A stretch of 64,000 nucleotides of DNA from Gemmatimonadota bacterium (GTDB lineage Bacteria > Gemmatimonadota > Gemmatimonadetes > Gemmatimonadales > Gemmatimonadaceae), in contig JADJAD010000016.1 of assembly GCA_016704465.1 (NCBI GenBank), forward strand, positions 60,529 through 124,528. Reading direction: 5' to 3'. Position numbers and translations under genes: made by a program. Under the pieces are notes generated by a model. The model had not been told where the DNA came from. It searched no databases and saw nothing but the letters and a program-made list of their open reading frames with translations. The number at the start of each line of letters is the position of its first letter. Positions within the stretch are counted from its first letter, which is position 1. Of this stretch, positions 18,534 through 28,308 are shown one piece after another.

Positions 18534-20639
18534 ATGTCCAGCCTGCCACGGGCGCGCGCGATGCGCCCCTCGCGACGCCTCCGTGCGTCGACCGCTTCCG
18601 CCTGCCTGCTCCTCGTCGTGGCGCCGATCCCCGGGCGGGCGCAGCGGGTCGATTCGACCCTTAGCGCGCCCGATTCGGCCCGCCGCATGGAGCAGGTCCT
18701 CGTGACGGCCATTCGCGCGGCCGATGCGGCCCCCATCGCACAGAAGACGATCCCCCTCGCCACCATCCGCGAGCGGCAGTTCGGGCAGGACGTCCCGCTC
18801 CTGCTGGTGGGGGCCAGCCCGGGGCTGACGGCGCATACCGAGACCGGGACGAACTGGGGCTACAGCTACCTGCGGCTGCGCGGCATGGACCAGACGCGCA
18901 TCAACATCACGATCGACGGCATTCCGCTCAACGACATGGAGGACCAGGTCCTCTACTTCGCCAACTTCGCCGACCTCATGTCGAGCGTGCAGTCCGTGCA
19001 GGTACAGCGTGGTGTCGGCACGAGCACGGCCGGTACAGCGTCGTTTGCCGGTTCGATCAACTTCGAGACGATGCCCGTCGCGCGCCGCGCGCCGGGCGGG
19101 TCGTTGGCCCTGCAGGTCGGGTCGTTCGGGGCGCAGCGCGTCAGCGCTTCCGCGCAGTCCGGGCTCACCGGGCCGGGGCAACGGCTCGCCGTGCAGGGGC
19201 GGATCGGCGTGCTGCGTACCAATGGCTACCGCGATCACAGCGGGGTGGCAGGCGGGTCGGCGCTCATCGGTGCCGGCTGGTTCGGCGACCGCGACATCGT
19301 GAAGCTCACGCTGCTGGCCGGCGTGCTCGCCGACACGCTCTCGTATGTCGGCGCGACGCGCGAGGAGCTGGACGCCAACCGGCGGTACAATCCGCTGGCC
19401 CCCGGCGAGCGCGACCGATTCGCCCAACAGTTGGTGTCGCTCGCGTACACTCGGCTCGTCAGCCGCACCACGACGCTCAACACGACGCTCTACCGCAACT
19501 CGGCCAGCGGGAGCTACGACTACTTCGACGGCGACGATCGCTACCGGTTCAACCTCGACCATGCGTGGGTCGGCGTCACCTCGGCCGTGAACCACGAACG
19601 CGGCGCGCTGCGCCTCAACGTCGGCGTCAACGCGAACACGTACGCGCGCGATCATCGCGGCTAACTGCAGCCCGCCACGACGCTGTACGAGAACACGGGA
19701 CACAAGGGCGACGTGAGCGTATTCGCCAAGGGGGCGCTGGACGTGGGGCGGGCGCGCTGGTTCGTCGACCTGCAGGGGCGGCATGCACGGTTCCGCTACA
19801 CACCGGATGCTGCGGCCGGAATCGGGGAGCGCGACATCGACTGGACGTTCTTCAATCCCAGGGGGGGCGTGACGCTGCAGCTCGGGCCCGGTGTGAGCGC
19901 CTTCGCGTCGTACGGGGCGACCACACGCGAGCCGGCACGCAGCGACCTGCTGGCGGGCGAGGACGACCTCAACGCCGTGAACGTGGACGACTTCGGCGAC
20001 TTCTCACGCGTGCGCCCCGAGTCGGTGCGCGACCTGGAGGCGGGCGTCTCGTTCTCGCGCGCGACGTGGGACCTGCAGGCCAACCTCTACAGCATGGACT
20101 TCCGCAACGACATCGCCCGCATCGGGGCGCCGACCGCCTCCGGCTCGGTGCTGCGACGCAACGTGGGCGCGAGCTATCGGCGCGGCGTCGAGCTCGATGC
20201 GAGCTGGCGCGGCATTCCCCGCCTGACCGTGGCCGGGAACGCCGTGTGGAGCGCCAACCGCATTCGGCAGTTCACTGACTCATCGCGCGGCGCACCGGTC
20301 GTGCGGCGCAACGTGGAGCCGGTGCTCACCCCGCGATTCCTCGCCACGCACCGCATCGACGTGCTCGCCGCGCGTGCGCTGACGTTCTCGCTGGAAGGAC
20401 GCTACCAGTCGCGCGCCTTCCTCGACAATACGAGCAGTCTCGATCGTGTGCTCCCGTCGTTCTATCTCGTGGACGCATCGGCGCGGGTGACGCGCGGCGA
20501 CGTCGCGCTGTCGGTGCGCGGCGTCAACCTCGGGAACAGCCAGCGATTCGGCAGCGGGTCCGTCTCGTCATCCGGGGGCGTGCGATACTTCGTGCTCCCG
20601 GCGCGCAGCATCTTTGTGACCGCGGAACGCTTCTGGTAG
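18534..20639 (+). pseudogene. TonB-dependent receptor under TPP riboswitch, interrupted by one TAA
   Basis: The frame from ATG 18534 to 20639 encodes a complete receptor of about 700 residues. It has a signal peptide (cleavage near PGRAQR), a plug domain (VGASPGLTAHTETG, LRLRGMDQTRINITIDGIPLND, VQVQRGVGTST) and a beta-barrel ending in FVTAERFW. A single in-frame TAA at 19662-19664 (codon 377) splits it; barrel sequence resumes at once in the same frame (LQPATTLYENTGHKGD). No base is inserted or lost. A TAC (Tyr) to TAA change would explain it. Thiamin uptake is inferred from the riboswitch. It may be a recent pseudogene, strain polymorphism or base-call error. Confidence 0.88.
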
Positions 20640-20670
20640 GTCGCGACGCACTCGGACGAGTGCGCCGCGA

Positions 20671-20715
20671 CATCAGGCGCCGCGGCATCAGGCGCCGCGG
20701 CATCAGGCGCCGCGG
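20671..20715. repeat. 15-bp tandem repeat downstream of the TonB receptor
   Basis: Three exact copies of CATCAGGCGCCGCGG, with diverged half-units on both sides, lie between the receptor stop and the convergent M28 gene. The GGCGCC and CCGCGG cores are self-complementary, so the array can fold and may act as a shared transcript end. Confidence 0.85.
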
Positions 20716-20751
20716 CACGAGGCGGCGCCCGGCGACCGAGCCCGGTGTCGA

Positions 20752-22536
20752 TCAGGGGACGGTCGGACGCGGCGGACGGGCGGGGCGGGTGCCGTTGATG
20801 CGCGGACGCGGGCCATTCGCCACCTCCACCGTCACGTCGCGGATGTAGCTGGTGATGCGCGCGTAGTGTGGATAGTCGATGAACTCGGCCTCGTCGCTGC
20901 GCTGGTGGTAGTCGCCATGCAGCCCCGTGAAGAAGAACGCGACCGGGATGCCCTGCAGGGCGTAGTTGTAGTGATCGCTGCGGCCGTAAATGTTGTTGTA
21001 GCCGGTCCAGCTCATGGTCGAGTCGTACTGGTAATCGAGCGTCAGGGCGCGCGACTGCTTCCCGTTCACCGCCGCCACCGTCTCGCCCAGGTCCTTCGAG
21101 TCGAAGAAGGAGCCGACCACGCCGAGGTAGTCGCTCGAGCCGCCCGGCAGGTCGCCCTCCCGCCCGCGACCGATCATGTCGATGTTGAGCTGCGCGACGA
21201 TCGAGTCCAGCGGCACGGTGGGGTTGCGGGTGAAGAACGCCGAGCCGATGAGCCCGGCCTCCTCGCCCGTGTGCCAGACAAAGAGCGTCGAGCGCTTCGG
21301 CTTGACGCGCATGGCCTGGATGTACTCGGCGATCTCGAGCACCCCCATCGAGCCCGAGCCGTCATCGTCGGCCCCGTTGTTGATCGAGTCGAGGCGCGGC
21401 TGCGGAAAGCGGCGACGGATGCTGTCCATGTTGACGCGGATCTCGCTGAGCTGCGCCGGGGTCAGCGCCATCATCTTGTTGGCGAGCAGGCGCTTGTTGC
21501 GCTCGTTGTTGAAGGCCTTGATCGAGTCCTTGTCCACCGGGGTGGCGAAGCCGACATGGTCATTGTGGGCGCCGATGGCCACGTACTGGCCGGCGAGCGC
21601 CGGATCGCTCCCCGGGATGATCGCCACGACGTTGCGTGCGTAGTCGCTGGGAAGTTCGACGTAGTCAAGCGAGGCCGTCACGCGTCCGCCCGTCGCGCCG
21701 GGCGTGAGGGCCTCGACGCTTCGCACACCGAACAGGCGCGCCGCGGCGTCACTCGTCAGGCGGAGGACCGCCTGCGGGGCGAGCTGGTCAACCTGCTGGC
21801 GCAGCAGGGAAAGGGAATCGACCGCTGCGGCTGGTGTGGGTGCCCGCCCACGCCCGGTCGTGGCCTGGGTGGCGATCGTCGGGGTGTTCAGGGCACGGCG
21901 CTGCGCGGCAGTGAGCGCATCGAGATCCACCGTGGCCACGGCGACCGCCCCGGCGAAGCGCGACGGTGCAGGCGGGGCGAAGCGGCCGCCCGGCGCAGCA
22001 GCAGCCGCCGCTCCGGGGAGCAGGACGACGAACTTGCCGGCCGCGTCGCGCGGCGCGATCTGCCGCGTGGTATCTCCCGCGACGCCGCCAAACACCACCT
22101 CGGCGTCGCTGACGGGGCGCGGCGCGCGCGCACCGGGGATCGCGAGCCAGTCAGCTTCCCATCGCAGCGGGTTGCCGCTGACGGTCAGCCGCGAGTGCGC
22201 GGTGAAGGAGCGCAGGTGATAGGGGAGTACCTGGAAGAAGGTGCCGTTGTCGCCGGCCGGGACGAGCCCGAGGCGCTGAAGCTCTGCCGCGATGTAGGCC
22301 GTCCCTTTCATGTTTCCGGCCCGGCCCACCTGTCGCCCCTGCATGGAATCGTCGGCGAACTGGTACAGGCGCACCTGCAGGTCACGCACGGAGATCGCGC
22401 TCGTGGTGGGAGCTGGCGCCAAACGCGACGGGTTGCCGTATTCGTTGACGGCGCCTCGGCGCTGGGCGTGGGCGGGGAGCGCAAGGCAGGCGAGTCCGAG
22501 CGCGCATGCCGGAACGACGACTCGTGAAAACCGCAT
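20752..22536 (-). CDS. M28-family zinc metallopeptidase with PA insert, exported
   Basis: About 594 residues with a signal peptide (MRFSRVVVPACALG, cleavage near AHAQR). A protease-associated insert covers about 125-300. The catalytic M28 domain shows IGAHNDHVGF (His), GADDDGSGSM (bridging Asp), WHTGEEAGLIGS (Glu pair), LNIDMIGRG (Asp) and FFFTGLHGDYHQRSDE (His). It is only distantly similar to the M28 protein at 6.1-7.5 kb. It is convergent with the TonB receptor. No regulatory signals are evident. Confidence 0.9.
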   Translation of the reverse strand: MRFSRVVVPACALGLACLALPAHAQRRGAVNEYGNPSRLAPAPTTSAISVRDLQVRLYQFADDSMQGRQVGRAGNMKGTAYIAAELQRLGLVPAGDNGTFFQVLPYHLRSFTAHSRLTVSGNPLRWEADWLAIPGARAPRPVSDAEVVFGGVAGDTTRQIAPRDAAGKFVVLLPGAAAAAAPGGRFAPPAPSRFAGAVAVATVDLDALTAAQRRALNTPTIATQATTGRGRAPTPAAAVDSLSLLRQQVDQLAPQAVLRLTSDAAARLFGVRSVEALTPGATGGRVTASLDYVELPSDYARNVVAIIPGSDPALAGQYVAIGAHNDHVGFATPVDKDSIKAFNNERNKRLLANKMMALTPAQLSEIRVNMDSIRRRFPQPRLDSINNGADDDGSGSMGVLEIAEYIQAMRVKPKRSTLFVWHTGEEAGLIGSAFFTRNPTVPLDSIVAQLNIDMIGRGREGDLPGGSSDYLGVVGSFFDSKDLGETVAAVNGKQSRALTLDYQYDSTMSWTGYNNIYGRSDHYNYALQGIPVAFFFTGLHGDYHQRSDEAEFIDYPHYARITSYIRDVTVEVANGPRPRINGTRPARPPRPTVP

Positions 22537-22614
22537 GTTGAGGTAGGTGTGAGAGAGGGGTGAAGGATTACCCAACGTCCCCATAGCTCGCCAGTCCGCG
22601 CCTGCCGTCGGTTC

Positions 22615-24009
22615 TCAGGTGTGCACCGCTTGCGTCGCCCGCGGGTCGCCCGTTGCGAGCGAGACCATGATGCCCGTCGCAAAGATCAGCGGTATGCCAT
22701 AGATGGCCCACGGCCAGGTGTATCCTCCCGCTTCGCCGACAACCACGAAACAGCCGACGCCCCACGCCACCCCGACGACGGCCGACGCCCAGGCGCCCGC
22801 GGCCGTGGCGCGCGGCCAGTGAAAGCCGGCGAGCAAGGCAAACGAGAGGGCCGCCACCGGGATGTTGGCGAGGATCAACCGGTCGAGGATGTCGTCCACC
22901 AGCAGGTTGGCGCCCAGCCAGCACAGGAGTGCGAAGGTGGCCATGGCGATGCGCTGGCCGCGCACCGTGCGTGTCCCCGCCAGCGCGAAGTCGGCAGTGA
23001 CCATCGCGGCCATCGCGTTCCACACGCCGGCCAGGGTGGTGAGCGCGGCCGTGAAGAGCATCGCGATCCCCACGCCGCGCATCCCGGGCGGCAGCCAGCT
23101 CGCGATCATCGCCGGGACCACGGTCTGCGGGTCTGCGAGCGGTGTCCCGGACACCCGGAAGGCGGCGGCAGCCAGCACCGTCGCCCCGTACAACACGAAG
23201 ACGAGCACGGCCGATATCCCCACGGCGGCCACTGCGGTGCGGGTGTCCCTCGCGGCGAAGATCTTCTGGCCGTACCAAGGGGCCGCGATATACGTGAAGC
23301 AGGTCAGCACGATGAGCGTCGTCACGAAGCGGAACGGCAACGCCGGGTGCGTCCATTGGGCCGTCGGGGCAAAGGTGCGCTGGTCGGCTGGGAACACATC
23401 CGCGAAGCCACCGGGCCCTAACTTGGACAAGCCGATCACGAGCAGCAGGGGGAGGAGGAACGCCGTGAGCCCGAAGCCCACGATGTCCGACCGCACGATT
23501 GCCGGAAGACCGCCGGCGACGACGACCGAAAGCACGATCGCCGAGAGCACGGCCGACAGGATCCACGGGGACATGGCGGGGGCCACCGGCGCCATGATCA
23601 GCGTCAGCGACTTCACGTACGTCGCGCTGAACCCGGTCATGGCCAGCAGCAGCAGCGCACTCGCCAGGCGCCCGAGCGACGGCGAATAGCGCTCGGTGAA
23701 CAGCTCGGCCACGCTCAGGCGATCGAAGCGCTTCCACGCCCGGGCCACGCTCAGCGTGTAGAAGAGCAGCCCAACCAGGAAGACGAACGGGAGGGCGATG
23801 GCCATTGGGCCGGCACTGTAACCCATCGCGCTGAAGGCCAGCAGCGTGCTGGTATTGAACTCGGTCATCACCAGCGTCGCGACCAGCGGGAACAGCCGTA
23901 TGGAGCGATCGGCGACGAGATACGCGTCGGCGCTGGTAGTCGCTCGACGGCCAACCCAGAGCAGCAGGGCCAGGATGGCCGCGAAGCCGGCGAGATCGAG
24001 CCCGCTCAC
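22615..24009 (-). CDS. Sodium:solute symporter family (SSS) transporter
   Basis: A 464-residue membrane protein with roughly twelve to thirteen hydrophobic helices, matching the SSS family. The N terminus has LDLAGFAAILALLLWVG followed by TSADAYLVADRSI, the usual helix 1 plus 'A.R.Y..A.R' loop. Helix 2-3 carries EFNTSTLLAFSAMGYSAG and helix 5 TGFSATYVKSLTLI. GTG 24009 is preferred over the 5'-extended frame because a GGAG site lies about 10 nt upstream and the extension is not protein-like. The substrate is unknown. Thiamin is a conceivable cargo because of the nearby riboswitch receptor, but this is only proximity. Confidence 0.85.
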   Translation of the reverse strand: MSGLDLAGFAAILALLLWVGRRATTSADAYLVADRSIRLFPLVATLVMTEFNTSTLLAFSAMGYSAGPMAIALPFVFLVGLLFYTLSVARAWKRFDRLSVAELFTERYSPSLGRLASALLLLAMTGFSATYVKSLTLIMAPVAPAMSPWILSAVLSAIVLSVVVAGGLPAIVRSDIVGFGLTAFLLPLLLVIGLSKLGPGGFADVFPADQRTFAPTAQWTHPALPFRFVTTLIVLTCFTYIAAPWYGQKIFAARDTRTAVAAVGISAVLVFVLYGATVLAAAAFRVSGTPLADPQTVVPAMIASWLPPGMRGVGIAMLFTAALTTLAGVWNAMAAMVTADFALAGTRTVRGQRIAMATFALLCWLGANLLVDDILDRLILANIPVAALSFALLAGFHWPRATAAGAWASAVVGVAWGVGCFVVVGEAGGYTWPWAIYGIPLIFATGIMVSLATGDPRATQAVHT

Positions 24010-24455
24010 GGCACGCCGCTCCGGGACGGTGGGGGAGGGACGACCGAGATCACGCCGGCCGAATCGGCGACCGGGACTGCGCGAGGTCGCCATGCAGCCG
24101 CACCACACGGCATGCGAGAGGGGGAGATCGGGGACCGACAGGCAGCGCGACGCATGCAACTCGGGCGGAAGTGAGCGACACAAGGTACGGAATGCACTGG
24201 ACCCTCGGCGATCGGGTTCACCACGCCGCCGCCGCACCACGCAGCTGCCGCACCACGCAGCTGCTGCACCAAGTCGCTACCAGATGATCGCCGTTCGGGA
24301 ACGCTTTTGGCGACCCGCTGATTGTCTCGCCAGACGCATGGCGCGCGGTGCACCCTGTGCACCGTGTGCACCGGCTGTCGCTGGGCACTGGCGATCCGCG
24401 TAGCTCGCGGGCGCGGCAGGTGTCGATGGTCCTGTTGTCTCCTGGAGAAGCCGAC
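24010..24455. other. Divergent intergenic region with short repeats
   Basis: About 445 bp between the divergent symporter and Oar-like receptor genes. It should hold both promoters. It contains two exact 16-bp tandem copies (24231-24262) and a run of GTGCACC units at about 24349-24370. No protein-like frame or RNA gene was recognised. Confidence 0.5.
24231..24262. repeat. 16-bp tandem duplication
   Basis: Two exact copies of GCCGCACCACGCAGCT followed by a partial third (GCTGCACC). It lies between divergent genes, so it could be an operator, but no binding protein can be named. Confidence 0.7.
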
Positions 24456-27407
24456 GTGTCACGATTTCGTTTCCCGCCACTGCTGGCCCTCGCCGTGCTG
24501 GCGCAGATGCTCACCGCGAGCACGACGCACGCGCAGTCGGCCGCCACCGTCGTCGGCACGGTGCGCTCGCAGGGGGGGCGTCCGATCGCCGGCGCCGTCG
24601 TCCTGCTGGCCGATTCGACCGTGCGCACCGTCACTGACGCTGCCGGGGCGTTCCGGTTGCTCCTGTCGACGGCGCGAGGCACGACGCTGCTGGTGCGCGC
24701 CGAGGGCTACCGTCCGGAGACGATCGTGCTGCCGCGGCTCGCCGCGGGCGAGACTCGCCGGCTCCCGATCACGCTGGCGCCGCGGTACACCCTGAACGCC
24801 GTCTCGGTGGTGGCCGCGCCCGAGCGCCCACTGCTCAACACCGAGAACGCGACGACGGGCGGGTCGATCGAGGCCGCCGAACTGGCGGCGCTGCCCACCG
24901 ATGCCCGCGATCCCATCTCGCTCCTGTTCAACATTCCGGGCATCACCCAGGCGACCGGCTTCTTCGGCGATGCGCCCACGCTCTCGTTCAACGGACAGAA
25001 CTCGCTCTACGCGTCGTACCTGCTGGATGGCCTCGACAACAACGAGGGATTCCTCGGCGGGCCGCGCGTCGAGTTCCCGCTCGCTGCGCTCGCACGCATC
25101 GACGCACTGGTGAATACGTACTCGACCGCCTTCGGCCGCTCGTCGAGCGGGATCGTCAACCAGCAGTCGCGGGGCGGGACGAACCGCACACGCGGTGAGC
25201 TGTTCGTCTACGGCCGGCCGGGCACTCGACTCGGCGTCGACGGTGACAACACGGTGCCGTTCGGGGCGAACGCCGCCGCGGTGCAGCGCCGGCAGGAGGG
25301 GTTCCGCCGCTTTCAGCTCGGCGGGGCACTGTCCGGCCCCCTGGTGCGAGACCGCACGTTCTACTCCATGGCCGCCGAATACACCGACGAGAACGAGGAC
25401 CGCATCGGGTCCACGGCGCTGGCGACCTTCCTGGGAACGGAGCGCCGGCAGAAGGGGAAGTTCTTCGCCCGGCTGGACCACGCCTGGAACGGCACCCAGT
25501 TCACGACGCTGCGCGCGGCCTCGTCGCTGACCAATCGCGCCGGGACCGGCAGTGGCATCGTGACGAAGGAGGCGGACAACGTCACGCAGCGATTCGGCGG
25601 CCTGTACGCGGTGACGCACCGTTCCGTCCTGTCAGGCGGCATGGCGTCCAATACGCTGTCGCTGCAGCTGGGGACGTACACGTGGAACTTCCCGCCCGCC
25701 GTGAACTCGCCAAGTCGCCCGCAGGTGACGATCGTAGGGCCGGGCCCTGCCTTCGTGCCGCAGGCGGTGGTGGGTTCGACCAACTTCGTCTTCGACGAGC
25801 GGGAGCGTCAGCTGCAAGTCCGGAACGTGTACGAGCGCGCGATCGGCAGCTCGCACACGCTGCGCGCCGGGGGCGACGTGGTGGCCGCCCGCTTTCGCCT
25901 GTTTGCTGCAGGCACCAATCCGCTCGGCGCCTACGTGGTCGTCAACAATGGGGACATCCAGCCGCCGGCGAGTCGGTCGGTGGGCTTTACCGACATCCCG
26001 GCCGGCGTGCAGGTGTTGAGCTACACCGTGGACGCCCGGCCGCAACGGGTGAACCTCACGCAGGCCGTGTACGGCGCCTTCATCGAGGATTCCTGGAAGG
26101 TCGCGTCAAACCTGACGCTCATCGGCGGGCTGCGATGGGACTATGACGACATCACGAGTCGCGGGCAGAGCGATCCGGACCTGACCCGTGTGCAGCCGCG
26201 CCTGTCGTTCAACTGGTACAATACGCCGCGCTCCGTGATTCGTGGCGGGGCCGGGATGTACGCGGGCAAGTTTCCGTACGCGACGTACTCCGATGCGCAG
26301 CAGCTCGGGACGGCAGGCAACGCGACGGTGACGTTCAGCGGGACCAGCGCGCCGCGATTCGGGGAGGGGAAGGGCGTCGCCGACCTTGCAGCGGCGGCCG
26401 GCACGCTGCCGCCGCGCGAGATCTTCGCCGACTTTCCGCTCGGCCTGCGCATGCCGATGAGCTACCAGGCCACGGTGGGCTACCAGTTCCAGGCGGGCGA
26501 CGACTGGGGATTCAGCGCCGATGTAGTGCTGTCACGCACCACGAACCTGCCGCGCCTCGTTGACCTGAACTCCATCTCGCGTCGCCTCACAGCGGCCGAC
26601 ACGGCGAACATCGTCTGCGCCTCGGCGACGTCGTGTCCGGGCGATGGCCTGCGCCCGGAGGCGCCGACGCAAACCGGCTACCGCCGGCTTTCCACCGCCG
26701 AGACCGAGGGGCTCGCCGAATACGCCGGGTTGTACCTGGCGGCGCGCAAGCGCCTCTCGCGCGGCCTGACGATCGATGCGAACTACGTCCTGTCGCGGGC
26801 GATGACCGACGCCGAGGACATCAACTTCTCGGCCACCCAGGGGAACTGCTACAGTGAGGACCGAGTCGACGCCATCACCGGTGCGTCGTGCAACAGCACC
26901 GAATGGGCGGTCGCCAACAACGACCGACGCCATCGCGTCACGGTGCGACTGGTCTGGTCGCCGACGCCGCTGGTGCGGGTGAGCGCGATCGGCGACCTGC
27001 AGAGCGGGCAACCGTTCAACCGGGTCGCCGGCGTGACGGTGGGCGGCGGGCAGTCGCGCTACGACCTGCTCGGCTCGGGGCCCATTCGCGGCAACTCGTT
27101 CATCGGCAACAACGATCGCTATTTCGATGTCCCGCGCAACGGCGAACGGTTACCGACCTATGCCAACACGAACCTGAGCGCCTCGTACACCCTCCCGGTG
27201 CTCGACCGCTCGCTGGAACTCCGCGCCGACCTGTTCAACGTCTTCGACCGCACGTCGTGGGCGGGGTTCGCCACCGGGACCGGCGGCAACGGCAACATCG
27301 TCCAGACCGGGCGCCCGGGTGACCCGATCTTCAACTTCACGCCGGGTCCTCCTCGCCAGCTGCAGCTTTCGGTGGGGTGGCGATTCGAGCAGTCAGCTCG
27401 TGACTAG
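24456..27407 (+). CDS. TonB-dependent receptor with carboxypeptidase-regulatory domain (Oar-like)
   Basis: About 983 residues of outer-membrane receptor. GTG 24456 gives a signal peptide (MSRFRFPPLLALAVLAQML, cleavage near THAQS) and has a GGAG site 9 nt upstream. Residues about 28-110 form the CarboxypepD_reg beta-sandwich (VVGTVRSQGGRPIAGAVV). A plug follows (LLFNIPGITQATGFF, DGLDNNEGFLGG), then a long barrel ending in LSVGWRFEQ. This layout matches Oar-like receptors, which may move proteins or peptides rather than siderophores. A single TTA codon at about 27149 is not in the CGTTAGGC context. It sits alone between a divergent symporter and a lipid gene. Confidence 0.88.
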   Translation: MSRFRFPPLLALAVLAQMLTASTTHAQSAATVVGTVRSQGGRPIAGAVVLLADSTVRTVTDAAGAFRLLLSTARGTTLLVRAEGYRPETIVLPRLAAGETRRLPITLAPRYTLNAVSVVAAPERPLLNTENATTGGSIEAAELAALPTDARDPISLLFNIPGITQATGFFGDAPTLSFNGQNSLYASYLLDGLDNNEGFLGGPRVEFPLAALARIDALVNTYSTAFGRSSSGIVNQQSRGGTNRTRGELFVYGRPGTRLGVDGDNTVPFGANAAAVQRRQEGFRRFQLGGALSGPLVRDRTFYSMAAEYTDENEDRIGSTALATFLGTERRQKGKFFARLDHAWNGTQFTTLRAASSLTNRAGTGSGIVTKEADNVTQRFGGLYAVTHRSVLSGGMASNTLSLQLGTYTWNFPPAVNSPSRPQVTIVGPGPAFVPQAVVGSTNFVFDERERQLQVRNVYERAIGSSHTLRAGGDVVAARFRLFAAGTNPLGAYVVVNNGDIQPPASRSVGFTDIPAGVQVLSYTVDARPQRVNLTQAVYGAFIEDSWKVASNLTLIGGLRWDYDDITSRGQSDPDLTRVQPRLSFNWYNTPRSVIRGGAGMYAGKFPYATYSDAQQLGTAGNATVTFSGTSAPRFGEGKGVADLAAAAGTLPPREIFADFPLGLRMPMSYQATVGYQFQAGDDWGFSADVVLSRTTNLPRLVDLNSISRRLTAADTANIVCASATSCPGDGLRPEAPTQTGYRRLSTAETEGLAEYAGLYLAARKRLSRGLTIDANYVLSRAMTDAEDINFSATQGNCYSEDRVDAITGASCNSTEWAVANNDRRHRVTVRLVWSPTPLVRVSAIGDLQSGQPFNRVAGVTVGGGQSRYDLLGSGPIRGNSFIGNNDRYFDVPRNGERLPTYANTNLSASYTLPVLDRSLELRADLFNVFDRTSWAGFATGTGGNGNIVQTGRPGDPIFNFTPGPPRQLQLSVGWRFEQSARD

Positions 27408-27548
27408 TCGACGGGGTGCGGTCGGCACGAGGCGATGGCGACGAGCCGCGCGATGGTGCGTTCCCCTGTCGACCCGATCGTCCACCAGCGCTGAACGATT
27501 GGACGCACGTGGTTGACGCGATCGGCCCCGTCCCTATGGTACCCCCGC

Positions 27549-28157
27549 ATGTTTGACGACGCGTTTCGCCGCAGGTTGCCCGCCTTGGTTGCTGGCCCGG
27601 TCCGGCAGCTGGCCCGGTGGCGCGTGTCGCCGAACCAGGTGACCATGGGCGCCGTCCTGCTGGGCTGCACGGCGGGCGTGCTGGTGGCGCGGGGGGCGGC
27701 GTGGACGGGGCTCACCGTCTGGCTGGCGAGCCGCCTGCTCGACGGGATCGACGGGATCCTCGCCCGCGAGACTGGACAGAAGTCGGCGTTCGGCGGTTAC
27801 CTGGACATCACCTTCGACATGTTGGCGTACTGCGTGATGCTGTTCGGGTTCTGGATTCAGCATCCCGAGGGTGCCTGGGCGTGGCCGGCGATCCTGCTCG
27901 GCTACGTGCTCGTCACCACCAGCACACTCGCGCTGTCGAGCATCCTCGAGCAGCAGCGCGTCGATGCGGGCGACGGCGACCGCACCATTCGCTTCACCCC
28001 CGGCCTGGCCGAGGCGGGCGAGACGAGCGTGGCCTACGTGCTGTTCACGGCGTTCCCCGCCCATGTCACCGCGCTGGCGTGGGTGTGGGCCGCGATGTGC
28101 GGGATTACCGTCGTGCAGCGCACGCTGCTGGCGCGCCGCCTTCTCGGGACTCGTTGA
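27549..28157 (+). CDS. CDP-alcohol phosphatidyltransferase family protein
   Basis: A 202-residue integral membrane enzyme that joins a CDP-activated lipid to an alcohol. The catalytic signature DGILAR-x8-G-x3-D-x3-D is fully intact around residues 73-95 (ends GGYLDITFD). About five to six hydrophobic helices follow. ATG 27549 is used; the open frame from 27513 adds twelve residues without a better ribosome site. The alcohol substrate cannot be assigned. Confidence 0.88.
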   Translation: MFDDAFRRRLPALVAGPVRQLARWRVSPNQVTMGAVLLGCTAGVLVARGAAWTGLTVWLASRLLDGIDGILARETGQKSAFGGYLDITFDMLAYCVMLFGFWIQHPEGAWAWPAILLGYVLVTTSTLALSSILEQQRVDAGDGDRTIRFTPGLAEAGETSVAYVLFTAFPAHVTALAWVWAAMCGITVVQRTLLARRLLGTR

Positions 28158-28260
28158 GCGCCACCCGCCGGGCGCCAGTATCCGGGCGCCTCCTGCTGGG
28201 GATCGTTGGGTGACGGCGATCGGTTGCGCGACGAGTGCGACCTGCGGACGATCGCTGCCG

Positions 28261-28308
28261 CTCCGTGGCGCGGTCACTCCGTGGCGCGGTCACTCCGGGG
28301 CGCGGTCA
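28261..28308. repeat. 16-bp tandem repeat at the 3' end of the selenoprotein gene
   Basis: Three head-to-tail copies of CTCCGTGGCGCGGTCA; the third has one change. The third copy contains the TGA terminator of the minus-strand selenoprotein (28306-28308), and a partial fourth begins the coding region. It lies between two convergent genes. Confidence 0.85.

Noticed and set aside
19662..19664. TAA in the TonB receptor as a recoded amino acid
   Set aside because: TAA has no established recoding in bacteria comparable to TGA/Sec; there is no associated structure. A substitution or base-call error is simpler.
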